A DNA stretch of 64,000 nt from positions 96,933-160,932 of the forward strand of contig NZ_BAGN01000006.1 of NCBI RefSeq assembly GCF_000308835.1. The letters run 5' to 3'. Shown here piece by piece: positions 44,191 through 54,047 of this stretch (position 1 is its first letter; each line of letters starts with the position of its first letter). Below the pieces are notes generated by a model. It ran no database searches, was not told the origin of the DNA, and worked only from the letters and a program-made list of their open reading frames with translations. The translations under genes were made by a program, and so were the position numbers. Origin of the DNA: Nocardia vinacea NBRC 16497. Its GTDB lineage: Bacteria > Actinomycetota > Actinomycetes > Mycobacteriales > Mycobacteriaceae.

Positions 44191-45564
44191 TCATGCGACG
44201 TTCACCTCGGGGGTGTTCCCGTGGCGGTGGCCGTTGCCAGCGGGGCTGGTCTTACTTGGCCTTCCATCGGGCTCGTTTTTCGTCGCCCCGCGACTCGGGG
44301 AGGACGCGCCATGGTCGATCCGGGTCGCGAATGCGGCCAAGTTCCGGGCTGCATTCAGGTCGCGATCGGTGTGATGACCGCACGCATAGCAGTAGAACAG
44401 TCGATTACTCAGGCGCAGTTTGGCTTTCACTGCGCCACAGGCACTACAAGTTTTCGAGCTGGGATACCAACGGTCGGCGACGGTCAGGTGTCCCCCGCGC
44501 CGGGTCGTCTTGTAGTCGAGTTGGCGGCGTAACTCTGACCATCCGGCATCGGCGATACGGCGCGCCAGGCGATGGTTGCGCAGCATTCCGGCCACGTGCA
44601 GGTCTTCGACCACGACGGTGCCGAACCGGTCGGTGAGTGCGGTGGTGAGCTTGTGCAGGCCGTCACTGCGGGCGTTGGCCACGCGCGTGTGCAGCCGTGC
44701 GATCTGCGCGGTGGTGTGTTGCCAGCGTTTTGACGGTGTGGTGTCGGTGCGTTTGTCCGGGCTACTCCGTCGCGCGGCGCGGCGCTGTAACCGCCGCAGT
44801 TTCCGTTGGGCGCGCTCGAGACGGCGCGGGTTGGCGACCATGCCGCAGGCGTCGGAGAAGCCGGGTACCGGTTGCGACAGCACGGCTAGGTGCGTGATGC
44901 CGAGGTCGACACCGACGACCGCGTCCGGCTGGGTCGGGGCACGTTGGGTGCGCTCGACTTCGACGGAAAACGACGCGAACCACCGGCCACGGGTAAACGA
45001 CACGGTTGCCGACCGGATCCGGGCGGTACCACGCTCGATATGGCGAGCCAGCTTGCGAGTCGACTCGTGTGTGCGGATCTGCCCGATACGGGGCAGCTGC
45101 ACATGCCGTCGGTCAGTATCGGCCAGGCCGAACGCGCCTGTCGTGAAGCGGCACGACATCGCCGAGCGCTTGGATTTGAACCGTGGGAAACGCACTCGCT
45201 CTCCGCTGCGGTTCCCCGCTCGAGACTTCGTCCAATTCGACAGCCCCGCAGCTAGATTCGCCAGGCCGGATGAGTATGCCTCTTTCGAGTTCTCCCGCCA
45301 CCACGGTGCAACGATGTCTTTGGTCTGATTCCACCTCTTGCGCAGACCGTATGCGGACCAGCCCACCAGTGGCGTCAGCTCTTCCTCGGCCAGACCATAA
45401 GAGCGCTCCGCATCCCGCTGATCGAGATTCGCCTTCACCAGCCCCAAACCCCAGTTGAACGCTTTACGCTGCGCCCCACAGTGCGATCGCAGCATCGCCT
45501 CCTGGTCAGGGGTCGGATCCAGCGCGAACCGATACCCCTGCAACACGGTCACCTGTTCGGTCAC
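44191..45564 (-). mobile_element. tnpB: TnpB (IS200/IS605- or IS607-type) RNA-guided nuclease gene, no tnpA nearby
   Basis: 457-residue TnpB from a GTG at 45564. The N-terminal TnpB fold starts YRFALDPTPDQEAMLRSHCG; the RuvC-like catalytic residues are intact: Asp in GVDLGITHLAV, Glu in VVVEDLHVAG, Asp in HTDRDLNAARNLA. The zinc ribbon has CSAC and CYAC. TnpB is the transposon-encoded nuclease guided by an RNA from the element's right end, here expected to overlap the gene's 3' end and run into 44110-44190. No tnpA transposase, serine resolvase or clear terminal repeats are found within the gap to rmlC or to marR, so this is a solitary tnpB, immobile unless served in trans. Confidence 0.92.
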
Positions 45565-45672
45565 GACACCACCATCGCAGACGCCACCGACATTGCCCAC
45601 CAGAACGCGCCCACGCAGCGCATCTCACCTCACCAGGGGCGGTGACGCTCGTTCTGTTCCGGGTGGTTCAGC

Positions 45673-46221
45673 TTATGAGAAGGGCGGAGCGGCAGCGTCT
45701 TTCGGGGATCGGATATACGTCAGCGGTCGACCGTCCAGACCGACCTTCGGCCATTCGATACCCAGCCGCGGATCGAAGGCATCCATATCCCTGTCGAATT
45801 CCGGCGTGTACTCGATCGAACAGAGATAGGTGACGGTGGAGTGATCCGCCAGCGACAGAATCGCATGGCCGAGCCCCTCGGACAGGAACATCGAGCGCCG
45901 ATCGACATCGTCGAGCACCACGCTGTCCCAGCGTCCGTAGGTGGGCGACCCGGGCCGCAGATCGACGACGACATCGAGGAACGCGCCGCGCACGCAGGTC
46001 ACGTATTTGGCTTGCCCCGGCGGATCCTCGGTGTAGTGGATGCCGCGCAGCACCCCGGCCGCCGAGACCGAGCAGTTGACCTGGCGCAGATCGAACGGCT
46101 GACCGGTCACCTTCTCGAATTCCGAGGCCTTGAACGATTCGCAGAACATGCCGCGCTCGTCGCCGAATTGGCGCGGGGTGATCACCCATGCCCCCGGCAC
46201 GGCGAGTTCACGGAACTCCAT
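45673..46221 (-). CDS. rmlC: RmlC dTDP-4-dehydrorhamnose 3,5-epimerase
   Basis: Epimerises dTDP-4-keto-6-deoxyglucose at C3 and C5 on the way to dTDP-rhamnose, the sugar of the arabinogalactan linker. 182 residues of the cupin-type RmlC family: FGDERGMFCESF, QVNCSVSAAGVLRGIHYTED (catalytic His in RGIHY), GQAKYVTCVRGAFLDVVVDL with the paired Asp, and GHAILSLADHSTVTYLCS. Starts three bases downstream of the rmlA stop, so the two are one operon. rmlB is about 4 kb away on the other strand; rmlD is not in the window. Confidence 0.95.
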   Translation of the reverse strand: MEFRELAVPGAWVITPRQFGDERGMFCESFKASEFEKVTGQPFDLRQVNCSVSAAGVLRGIHYTEDPPGQAKYVTCVRGAFLDVVVDLRPGSPTYGRWDSVVLDDVDRRSMFLSEGLGHAILSLADHSTVTYLCSIEYTPEFDRDMDAFDPRLGIEWPKVGLDGRPLTYIRSPKDAAAPPFS

Positions 46222-46224
46222 CGC

Positions 46225-47097
46225 TCACCAATCCCGTCCGCGCTCGAGCAGATCGAGCAGATACGTCCCGTAGCCGGAGCGAACCAGCGGTTCGGCCAGC
46301 GCGCAGAGCTGTTCGTCGTCGATGAAGCCCTGCCGCCACGCGACCTCTTCCGGCACAGCGATTTTCAGGCCCTGCCGCTGTTCGATGGTGCGCACGTAGT
46401 TGGCGGCGTCCAGCAGCGAGTCGAAGGTGCCGGTGTCCAACCAGGCGGTGCCGCGGGCGAGGACATCGACGCGCAGCCGATCCTGTTCCAGATAGGCGCG
46501 ATTGATATCGGTGATCTCGTATTCGCCGCGCGCCGACGGCCGCAGCCCGCGCGCGATCTCCACGACGTCGTTGTCATAGAAATACAGCCCGGGGATGGCG
46601 TAGTTGGACCGGGGCACCTTGGGCTTCTCCTCGATCGAAACCGCTCGGCCCTCGGTGAATTCGACGACGCCGTAGGCGGTCGGATCCGAGACCCAGTACG
46701 CGAAGACCGCGCCGCCGTCGATCGCGGCGAAGCGCTCGAGGCTGGTGCCCAGGCCCGGTCCGTGGAAGATATTGTCGCCGAGCACCAGTGCGGCGCTCTC
46801 GCCGCCGATATGGTCGGCGCCGAGGATGAACGCCTTGGCGAGTCCGTCCGGTTCCGGTTGCACCACATAGGTGATCGAGATGCCGAACTGCGAGCCGTCG
46901 CCGAGTAGGCGGGCGAACGCGTCGGCGTCCTCCGGTGTGGTGATCACCAGGATGTCCCTGATGCCCGCCAGCATGAGCGTGGACAGCGGGTAGTAGACCA
47001 TCGGTTTGTCGTAGACCGGGACCAGCTGTTTGCTCACCCCGCGCGTGATCGGGTGCAACCGGGATCCGGTGCCACCGGCCAAGATGATTCCGCGCAT
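46225..47097 (-). CDS. rmlA: RmlA glucose-1-phosphate thymidylyltransferase
   Basis: Makes dTDP-glucose from dTTP and glucose-1-phosphate, first step to dTDP-rhamnose. 290 residues starting [20 protein letters not shown], the standard opening with the nucleotide-binding loop; an ATG two codons earlier is possible. [41 protein letters not shown] and [10 protein letters not shown] are family motifs. First gene of rmlA-rmlC. Confidence 0.96.
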   Translation of the reverse strand: MRGIILAGGTGSRLHPITRGVSKQLVPVYDKPMVYYPLSTLMLAGIRDILVITTPEDADAFARLLGDGSQFGISITYVVQPEPDGLAKAFILGADHIGGESAALVLGDNIFHGPGLGTSLERFAAIDGGAVFAYWVSDPTAYGVVEFTEGRAVSIEEKPKVPRSNYAIPGLYFYDNDVVEIARGLRPSARGEYEITDINRAYLEQDRLRVDVLARGTAWLDTGTFDSLLDAANYVRTIEQRQGLKIAVPEEVAWRQGFIDDEQLCALAEPLVRSGYGTYLLDLLERGRDW

Positions 47098-47318
47098 GGT
47101 CATCGAGTCTGCCAGGCGCATCCAGCTCGGCTTCGGCGAGGTTCCGACTCGCCTACAAATTGATCACGAACGTTTGGTGACCCGGCGCGGCGGGCGATAT
47201 ATGTTACGTAGATCACGCTATGGTTTTGTGAAACATCAGCGTGTGAGATGTCAGCGTCGACTCTCGCCTGGAGAACCGTTCGGTCGGGTTCGGCGCGCCA
47301 GTGTGAGGTAGGTGCGCG

Positions 47319-48326
47319 ATGGTCGCGATCAGCGGGAGTGAATTCGACGCAGTTGATCCGGGTCTGTTGATGAACCCGGACGGTCCGAGCGCATCGGCCC
47401 GATTGCTGCTGGCGACCTGCCTCGGCGCGGTGCGGCCGGTGCTGCGCATGTTTCCGGTCAGCCGGGTGACCATCCCGATCGGTGCCCTCGCGATCGACGG
47501 TCTGGCACGGCTGCGGCCGCAGCCGGGCGGTGTCGATCGAGAACAGGTGACGCTGAACGGTTTTCGGATGGAGATCCTGCGTCCCTCGGGTGGTTCGCGC
47601 GCCCTGCGGCACGGCGCGGTGCTGTATATGCACGGCGGCGGCTTCGCAGTCTGCGGTCTCGGCACCCATCGCCCGATCGCGGCCAGCCTGGCCCGGCGCA
47701 CCGGACTGCCGGTCGTCAATGTCGACTATCGCCAGCTGCCCGCGAGCAATGTCTCCGCTGCGATCGAGGACTGCGTGACCGCCTACCGCTGGCTGCTGCG
47801 GCACGGCGCGGACCCGGCCAGGATCATGTTCGCGGGCGATTCGGCGGGCGGCTTCCTCGCCTTCGCCACCGCACTGCGCGCGATCGAGTCCGGGCTGCCT
47901 TCGCCTGGCGGGCTGATCGGGCTGAGCCCACTGCTCGATCTGGACTACGCCGCCAAGCGCGACTATATGAATGTCGCGCGCGATCCCTATCTGCCGCTGT
48001 CCGCGCTGGAGGCGGTGGTGCGGATCGGCGCCGAGGTGGACGGGGTGCTGGATCCGCTGGCGTCGCCGGTCAACGGCGCCTTGGCGAGTCTGCCGCCGGT
48101 GCTGCTGATCACCGCCGAAGACGAGGTGCTGCGCTACGACTGTGAGCTCATGGCCCGCAGGCTGACTGCGGCCGGTGTCCCGAATGCGCTGGAGATCTGG
48201 CGCGGTCAGGTGCACGCCTTCATGGCGATAGCCCCGAATCTGCCCGAGAGCAGGATGGCATTGGCCCGGGTCTCCCGGTTCGTGCGCGCCCGCCTCGAGC
48301 AGCCCCAACAGGCTCGGACGGCTTGA
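47319..48326 (+). CDS. HSL-family alpha/beta-hydrolase (esterase/lipase)
   Basis: 335 residues of the hormone-sensitive-lipase type. Oxyanion motif HGGGF in LYMHGGGFAVCG, nucleophile Ser in GDSAGG, acid Asp in ITAEDEVLRYD and His in GQVHAF complete the triad. N-terminal ~70 residues form a cap region with hydrophobic stretches. GAGGT lies upstream of the ATG. Like mycobacterial Lip proteins it probably cleaves short acyl esters; the physiological substrate is unknown. It is divergent from rmlA across 221 bases. Confidence 0.92.
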   Translation: MVAISGSEFDAVDPGLLMNPDGPSASARLLLATCLGAVRPVLRMFPVSRVTIPIGALAIDGLARLRPQPGGVDREQVTLNGFRMEILRPSGGSRALRHGAVLYMHGGGFAVCGLGTHRPIAASLARRTGLPVVNVDYRQLPASNVSAAIEDCVTAYRWLLRHGADPARIMFAGDSAGGFLAFATALRAIESGLPSPGGLIGLSPLLDLDYAAKRDYMNVARDPYLPLSALEAVVRIGAEVDGVLDPLASPVNGALASLPPVLLITAEDEVLRYDCELMARRLTAAGVPNALEIWRGQVHAFMAIAPNLPESRMALARVSRFVRARLEQPQQARTA

Positions 48327-48349
48327 CCTGGATCGGCCGGACGAGTCGC

Positions 48350-48399
48350 GAACCCCGCATCCGGACCTCGCCTTTCGGTGGCGGTCCGGGGCGGGGTTC
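48350..48399 (+). terminator. Terminator after the esterase gene
   Basis: GAACCCCGC and GCGGGGTTC enclose a second stem CCGGACC/GGTCCGG; TTTCG follows. The next 200 bases up to the terminator at 48605 hold no gene. Confidence 0.8.
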
Positions 48400-48604
48400 T
48401 TTCGTAGGAAGACCGCGCAGAGAATTTCACTCTGACATTTGGAGAATTCCCTTCCGGGAACCCTTGGATCGCTGTTCAGTTCAATTCGGTTTACTTTTTG
48501 TTCACCTGGCGGAGGGTTGGAATTACGCCGCGTAGGGCGTATTACGGTCCTATCTCATGCGAAAATGCCGCCCGGCCATTTCGGCCGAGCGACGACCAGC
48601 AGCG

Positions 48605-48639
48605 GAAACCCCGCCCGAGCGATGCGCGGGCGGGGTTTC
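48605..48639 (-). terminator. Terminator after the secreted glycine-rich protein gene
   Basis: GAAACCCCGCCCG and CGGGCGGGGTTTC form a 13-base perfect stem with a 9-nt loop, about 40 bases after the stop of the leftward gene at 48678. Confidence 0.8.
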
Positions 48640-48677
48640 CTGGGCTCGTTTTCAGTTGTGTGGAGCCGTTGTGCGAC

Positions 48678-49394
48678 TTACTTCGCCGGTGCCGGCGCGT
48701 TGAACGGCGCGCTGGTGGTGGCGAAGTACTGGATCGCCGCACCGATCGCGACCGGAGCCGTGATGAAGATCTGACCGAGCAGGGTGCCCAGCGCACCGAC
48801 GGCGAGGATGCCGGCGACGCAGCCGACGGCCGCGGCCGGGATGAAGGCGCCGAACAGGCCGACGATGGTGGCCGAGGCGACGGTCGCACCGGCGATGCCG
48901 CCGAGGACGCAGCCGAGGGCGCCGCCGCCGAGGCCGCCGACCAGGGTGCCGATGGTGGCGCCCATGGCGATGGTGTCCTTCATGCGGTTGAAGGCGGCCA
49001 GCTCACGGTCGTATTGGGTCTTGAACGGGGCCTGGTCCTCGTAGGGCAGCGCGACCGGCTTGTAGGTGGCCTTCGCCATGTCGAGCTGCGGGGTGAGGGT
49101 GGCGGTGTGGTCGGCGATGTCCGCGGCGATCGGGAACTCGAATTCGTCGATCCGGAAGGTCAGCGGGGTGCCCGCGACGGTGGTGCCGTTGGCGGCCTTG
49201 ATCTTGAGCGCGTTGTCCTCGACGACCAGCGAGCCGGAATCGATCGAGATGATCGACTGGGTGTCGGTGGCATTCGCGGTGAAGTTGATCGGGGCGTCGG
49301 CGGATTCCGCCGGTGCCGCGTTGACGGTGCCCGCGGTGATACCCATGGCGGCGATCAGCAGAGCCGAAGTCGCGGCGAATTTCCTCATCAGCAT
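48678..49394 (-). CDS. Secreted protein with glycine-zipper hydrophobic domain
   Basis: 238 residues. Signal peptide MLMRKFAATSALLIAAMGIT to cleavage near VNAAPAE. A beta-rich middle (about residues 30-125: IDSGSLVVEDNALKIKAANG, GTPLTFRIDEFEFPIAADI) precedes a long hydrophobic Gly/Ala-rich part (about 140-215) with GTLVGGLGGGALGCVLGG and GCVAGILAVGALGTLLG, then a short Pro/Ala tail. The Gly-spaced hydrophobic stretch suggests insertion into or assembly in the envelope. No named family is recognised. It is flanked by terminators and by copies of TTTTGTTCACC. Confidence 0.85.
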   Translation of the reverse strand: MLMRKFAATSALLIAAMGITAGTVNAAPAESADAPINFTANATDTQSIISIDSGSLVVEDNALKIKAANGTTVAGTPLTFRIDEFEFPIAADIADHTATLTPQLDMAKATYKPVALPYEDQAPFKTQYDRELAAFNRMKDTIAMGATIGTLVGGLGGGALGCVLGGIAGATVASATIVGLFGAFIPAAAVGCVAGILAVGALGTLLGQIFITAPVAIGAAIQYFATTSAPFNAPAPAK

Positions 49395-49464
49395 TTTGTT
49401 TTGGACCTCGATGTTAAGCGTTCGGAGGGGACTAGACGATCGAAATCTAGACCAGCTAACGAGT

Positions 49465-49504
49465 GGTGAACCCGTTGTGACCGTTAATTCAAATTTTGTT
49501 CACC
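49465..49504. promoter_or_regulatory. Possible regulator half-sites upstream of the secreted protein gene
   Basis: GGTGAAC (49465-49471) and its complement GTTCACC (49498-49504) are inversely placed with centres 33 bases apart, about 70-110 bases before the start. TTTTGTTCACC here is repeated exactly at 48497-48507. The rest of the 306-base gap to rmlB has no gene; a hairpin with CGACCAGAGT/ACTCTGGTCG arms lies at 49596-49635. Confidence 0.35.
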
Positions 49505-49691
49505 ATCGCGACCCTAGGCTTGGTGGGTTCTTCGAAATGTGTGCGCTGACCGGGGTTTTTCACAAAGAACTGAACCATGCATCTTTCTTTACGCTCGACC
49601 AGAGTGACGAACGTCACAGATTGAAACTCTGGTCGTGCAGGTGAATGCGGCCGAACGGATCCGGCGGCAGCGGGCTGTGTTGGCGACGTAA

Positions 49692-50708
<1,017 letters not shown>

Positions 50709-50727
50709 GCCGAGAGCGCGGGGTTTG

Positions 50728-52315
50728 TCAGCCCCAGACGATCGAGTAGTACTTCCAGAGTGCGGCGATCAGGGCCACCAGCGTGGCCGCGATGATCGTT
50801 ATGGCCGGACCCTTGGCCGGGGTCCGGCCGCGGACATCGGTGAGTCGCAACGGCATCCAGCGCAGCAGCACCACCAGCGCGAGGATCGCCAGCGGCACGA
50901 AGTACCGGCCCTGTACACCGTCGATGATGTAGTAGTCGACCGGGGTGAACGACATGTACAGCGTCACGTAGATCATCGCGACACTCGCGAGCATCGTCAG
51001 TGCGACGATCAGCGTGCGCCGGAAGGTGGCGGTCGCGGTGTTCATCCGATCCGCGATGCCGACGCTGACCGCGAAGGCGAGCAGGCAGGCCAGCACCGTC
51101 AGGGCGGGGACGTCGATGTAGGCGAAGCCGAGTTCGCCGAAGAACTGGGTGAACCACCGCTGGTCGCGCAGTGCGATGCTCTCGCCGAAGACGTTCACGA
51201 AATTCACCGGATCGCTGAGGATCCCGTGCAGCTGATCGTTCGGACGCACCGAATTCCATTGGTGCTGTGGGCGCATCAGGCCCATACCGTCGGTGGTCGG
51301 TGCCGCGATCTTCATCCAGACCGCGAATGCCGCCGCGCCCAGGAAAGCGAAACCCCATGGGAGCGAACGCTTCCAGCGGGACTCACCGCCGAAGGCGAAC
51401 CGGTTCGTCGGCACCAGCACGACGAGCATGGCCATCAGCACGTAGGTCGGCTTGCTGACCGGCAGCGCGAGGGTCGCGGCAAGTAGCGCCGCCGTCTCGA
51501 CACGACCGAGACCATCCACCCAGGAACAGTGCCTTGACCAGCAACGCGGACATCAGAATGGCCAGTGCGTTGGTCATCGTGTCGGCGGTGACAGTGCCCG
51601 CCTGGAAGACCGCGATCGGCAGCACGGCGACGGTGAACGCCAGCCACTGCACCCGGTGCGTGCGCAGGGCCCATAGACCGAATCCGACCAGCGCGAGGTA
51701 GGTGGCCAGGCCCGCGAGGCGGGTCAGCAGCATCATCGCGCCGACATTCAGTCCGAACAGCTCGGCGACCCGAATGCCGATAGCCGCAGGGATATACGGC
51801 ACCGGCGAGTAAGCGGCGGTATTGGTGAACCAGACCGGCTCCTCGGCCTTCGAAATCGCGGCGCCCTCCATCCGGGCGTAAGTGCCGGGATCGGCCACCA
51901 TCTGATCCGGCTCTTCCGGATTTGTGCTGTAGTCGTGCAGCGCATAGCCCATCAGCTGGGTGATGCTGATCGGCACATCGCCGCCATAGGAGATGCCGCG
52001 ATCGTCGTGGATCCGCTGCGGCAGGAGGCCACCGTGCGCGACCTGGTAGGCGCGTCCGAACTGGGTGATTTCGTCGTGGCCCCAGAACGGCGGGGTGATC
52101 CAGGCGAACAGCGCGCCGAAGACCGTGACGATGATGGTGAAGGCGACCGTCGCGGCGCCGAAGCGGGCCACGATTCGGCGCCCGAATTCACGCGCCGGAT
52201 TCGGTCTGCCCGAATCAGGTTCGGCGGCAGCGGATTCGGCTGTCGCCACATCGTTGTCAGTGGTCGCCGGTTCCGGATTCGCGGGGGTTGCGGTTCGATC
52301 CGCCGAGGTGGTCAA
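50728..52315 (-). CDS. DUF2142-type multi-spanning membrane protein, frameshifted
   Basis: The 5' part (from TTG 52315) has a hydrophilic start, a membrane segment, then an outer loop FAWITPPFWGHDEITQFGRA with RGISYGGDVPISI, and further spans ending KALFLGG near 51516. There the frame breaks; the protein continues one base further on as DGLGRVETAALLAATLALPVSKPTYVL with more spans to the end at 50728. Deleting one base of the GGG (complement of 51519-51521) joins them as LFLVDGLGRVETAALL. DUF2142 proteins are GT-C-like membrane proteins in surface polysaccharide loci. The TTG overlaps the stop of the upstream GT2 gene by four bases, so they form an operon. Sequencing error and true mutation cannot be separated here. 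Confidence 0.8.
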
Positions 52316-53292
52316 CGCTCGGCTCCACCGGTGTGGGCGTCACCGCCATGCGCGTCGTCCGCGCCGACGGCGCAGTAGCGCAGGTAGACCAGCCGGGCGG
52401 CCTCGTGCCGGGAGCGCCGGATGCCGTCCAGGATCAGGCCGGCCGTCCAGGCCAGGCTGCCGAGCAGCAGCAGGGTGAATCCGAGGAACAGCGTCGGGAA
52501 CCGGGGCACCTCATGGGTGTTGTAGAACTCGACCACGATCGGAATGGTCAGGATGATCGAGACCAGCCAGCTCAGCGTGCCGAACAGCCCGTAGAACGCG
52601 ACCGGCCGCTCATGTCTGGCCAGGCCGATGATCAGCGCCAGGATCTTGAATCCGTCGTGGTAGGTGCGCAGCTTGCTCTCACTGCCCGCGGGCCGATCAC
52701 GGAAGCCGACCGGAACCGCGGTCTGCGGCACCCGCAGATGCAGGGAATGCACGGTCAGCTCGGTTTCGATCTCGAATTCGCGCGAGACGGCCGGGAAGCT
52801 CTTGACGAATCGGCGCGAGAACACCCGGAAGCCGCTGAGCATATCGTCGACGTTCTCGCCGAACACCTTTCCGACCACGCCGTTGAGCACCTTGTTACCG
52901 GTCTCGTGGCCGGAGCGGTACGCCGACGCGCCCTGGTCCTGTTTGCGGACGCCGAGCACATGGTCGTACGGACCGTCGAGCAGTGTCTTGATCATCAGCG
53001 GCGCGGCCGACGCTTCGTAGGTGTCGTCGCCGTCGATCATCAGATAGATATCGGCCTCGATATCGGCGAAGGCACGGCGCACCACATTGCCCTTGCCCTT
53101 GGTGTGTTCGTGGCGCACGATCGCACCGGCCGCGCGGGCCCGCTCGGCGGTCGCGTCGGTGCTGCGGTTGTCGTAGACGTAGACGACGATTCCCGGCACG
53201 GCAGCCTGCAGGTCGGCGACGACCTTGGCGACCGAAGCCTCCTCGTTGTGGCATGGCACCACTGCGGCAATTCGGAGCTCGGTGGAGTCCAC
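52312..53292 (-). CDS. GT2 glycosyltransferase with C-terminal membrane segments
   Basis: 326 residues. GT-A fold: IAAVVPCHNEEASVAKVV, YVYDNRSTDATAERA, LMIDGDDTYEA (metal-binding DxD), then FEIETELTVHSL and the two C-terminal hydrophobic segments near residues 240-295. This is the polyprenyl-phosphate glycosyltransferase plan: it would move a sugar from a nucleotide donor to a lipid phosphate at the inner face of the membrane. GTG start at 53292. It is coupled to the downstream DUF2142 gene by a four-base overlap and divergent from a GtrA gene, so a lipid-linked sugar made here may be flipped by GtrA and used by the DUF2142 protein. Confidence 0.9.
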   Translation of the reverse strand: MDSTELRIAAVVPCHNEEASVAKVVADLQAAVPGIVVYVYDNRSTDATAERARAAGAIVRHEHTKGKGNVVRRAFADIEADIYLMIDGDDTYEASAAPLMIKTLLDGPYDHVLGVRKQDQGASAYRSGHETGNKVLNGVVGKVFGENVDDMLSGFRVFSRRFVKSFPAVSREFEIETELTVHSLHLRVPQTAVPVGFRDRPAGSESKLRTYHDGFKILALIIGLARHERPVAFYGLFGTLSWLVSIILTIPIVVEFYNTHEVPRFPTLFLGFTLLLLGSLAWTAGLILDGIRRSRHEAARLVYLRYCAVGADDAHGGDAHTGGAER

Positions 53293-53387
53293 CCGGTCAA
53301 TCCTCGATGTCGGCGGTGAATGGGGAACACCGGGAGGGTACAGGGCGGTACCTATTGGTGCGCACTCGGTTCAGGTACCGTCGCCGG

Positions 53388-53924
53388 GTGTCTTACCCAG
53401 AGCAGCCCGTGTCATTCTCCGAACGGTCCGGCTCACCGCAATCGATGCCCGCTGACGAGCCGCTGACCGCGAAGGTGATCGCCGCACTGCGGCGCGGCGG
53501 CGCTTTCCTGGTGGTCGGCGCGATCGGTTTCCTCGTGGACGCGGGCACCTACAACCTGCTGGTGTTCTGGGGTGGCGAGGGCGTGCTGTACCACGCACCG
53601 CTGCCCGCCAAGATCATCGCGATCGCGGTGGCCACGGTGGTGACCTACTTCGGCAACAAGTGGTGGACCTTCGGGCACAAGAAATCCGATAATCCCGGCC
53701 GCGAGTACCTCTTGTATGCCATATTCAACGTTGTCGCTATCGGCCTGCAACTAGGTTGTCTCGGGTTCTCCCGCTATGTGCTCGACCTGTCCTCACCGCT
53801 GTCGGACAACATTTCCGGCACGCTCATCGGCCAGATCGTCGCGGTGGTATTCCGCTACTGGGCCTACGACAAATTCGTATTCGTCGGTTCTTCGGACAGT
53901 TCGGCTAATAACAAGCAACCATAA
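53388..53924 (+). CDS. GtrA-family membrane protein, second copy
   Basis: 178 residues from GTG at 53388; the longer frame starting at 53253 overlaps the divergent gene and has no signature upstream. Four hydrophobic segments: GGAFLVVGAIGFLVDAGTYN, AKIIAIAVATVVTYFGNKWW, then YAIFNVVAIGLQLGCLGFS and the last with VFRYWAYDKFVFV. GtrA proteins are thought to help move polyprenyl-linked sugars. It sits 123 bases before the GlfT2-like gene on the same strand and divergent from GT2. Confidence 0.9.
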   Translation: MSYPEQPVSFSERSGSPQSMPADEPLTAKVIAALRRGGAFLVVGAIGFLVDAGTYNLLVFWGGEGVLYHAPLPAKIIAIAVATVVTYFGNKWWTFGHKKSDNPGREYLLYAIFNVVAIGLQLGCLGFSRYVLDLSSPLSDNISGTLIGQIVAVVFRYWAYDKFVFVGSSDSSANNKQP

Positions 53925-54047
53925 ATGGCAGGACCGCTTCGGTTCCTGGACAGGCAGTCGCCGAGCCTGATTGATATCCTCGGCCCGCCGCGAAGGCATC
54001 CAGGGGCGTGTCTGTCCCGTCGGCACCAAAACGATTTCGAGGACTTC

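Noticed and set aside
44146..44532. + strand frame beyond the marR operator as the divergent target gene
   Set aside because: It lies mostly inside tnpB on the other strand and has no recognisable protein features.
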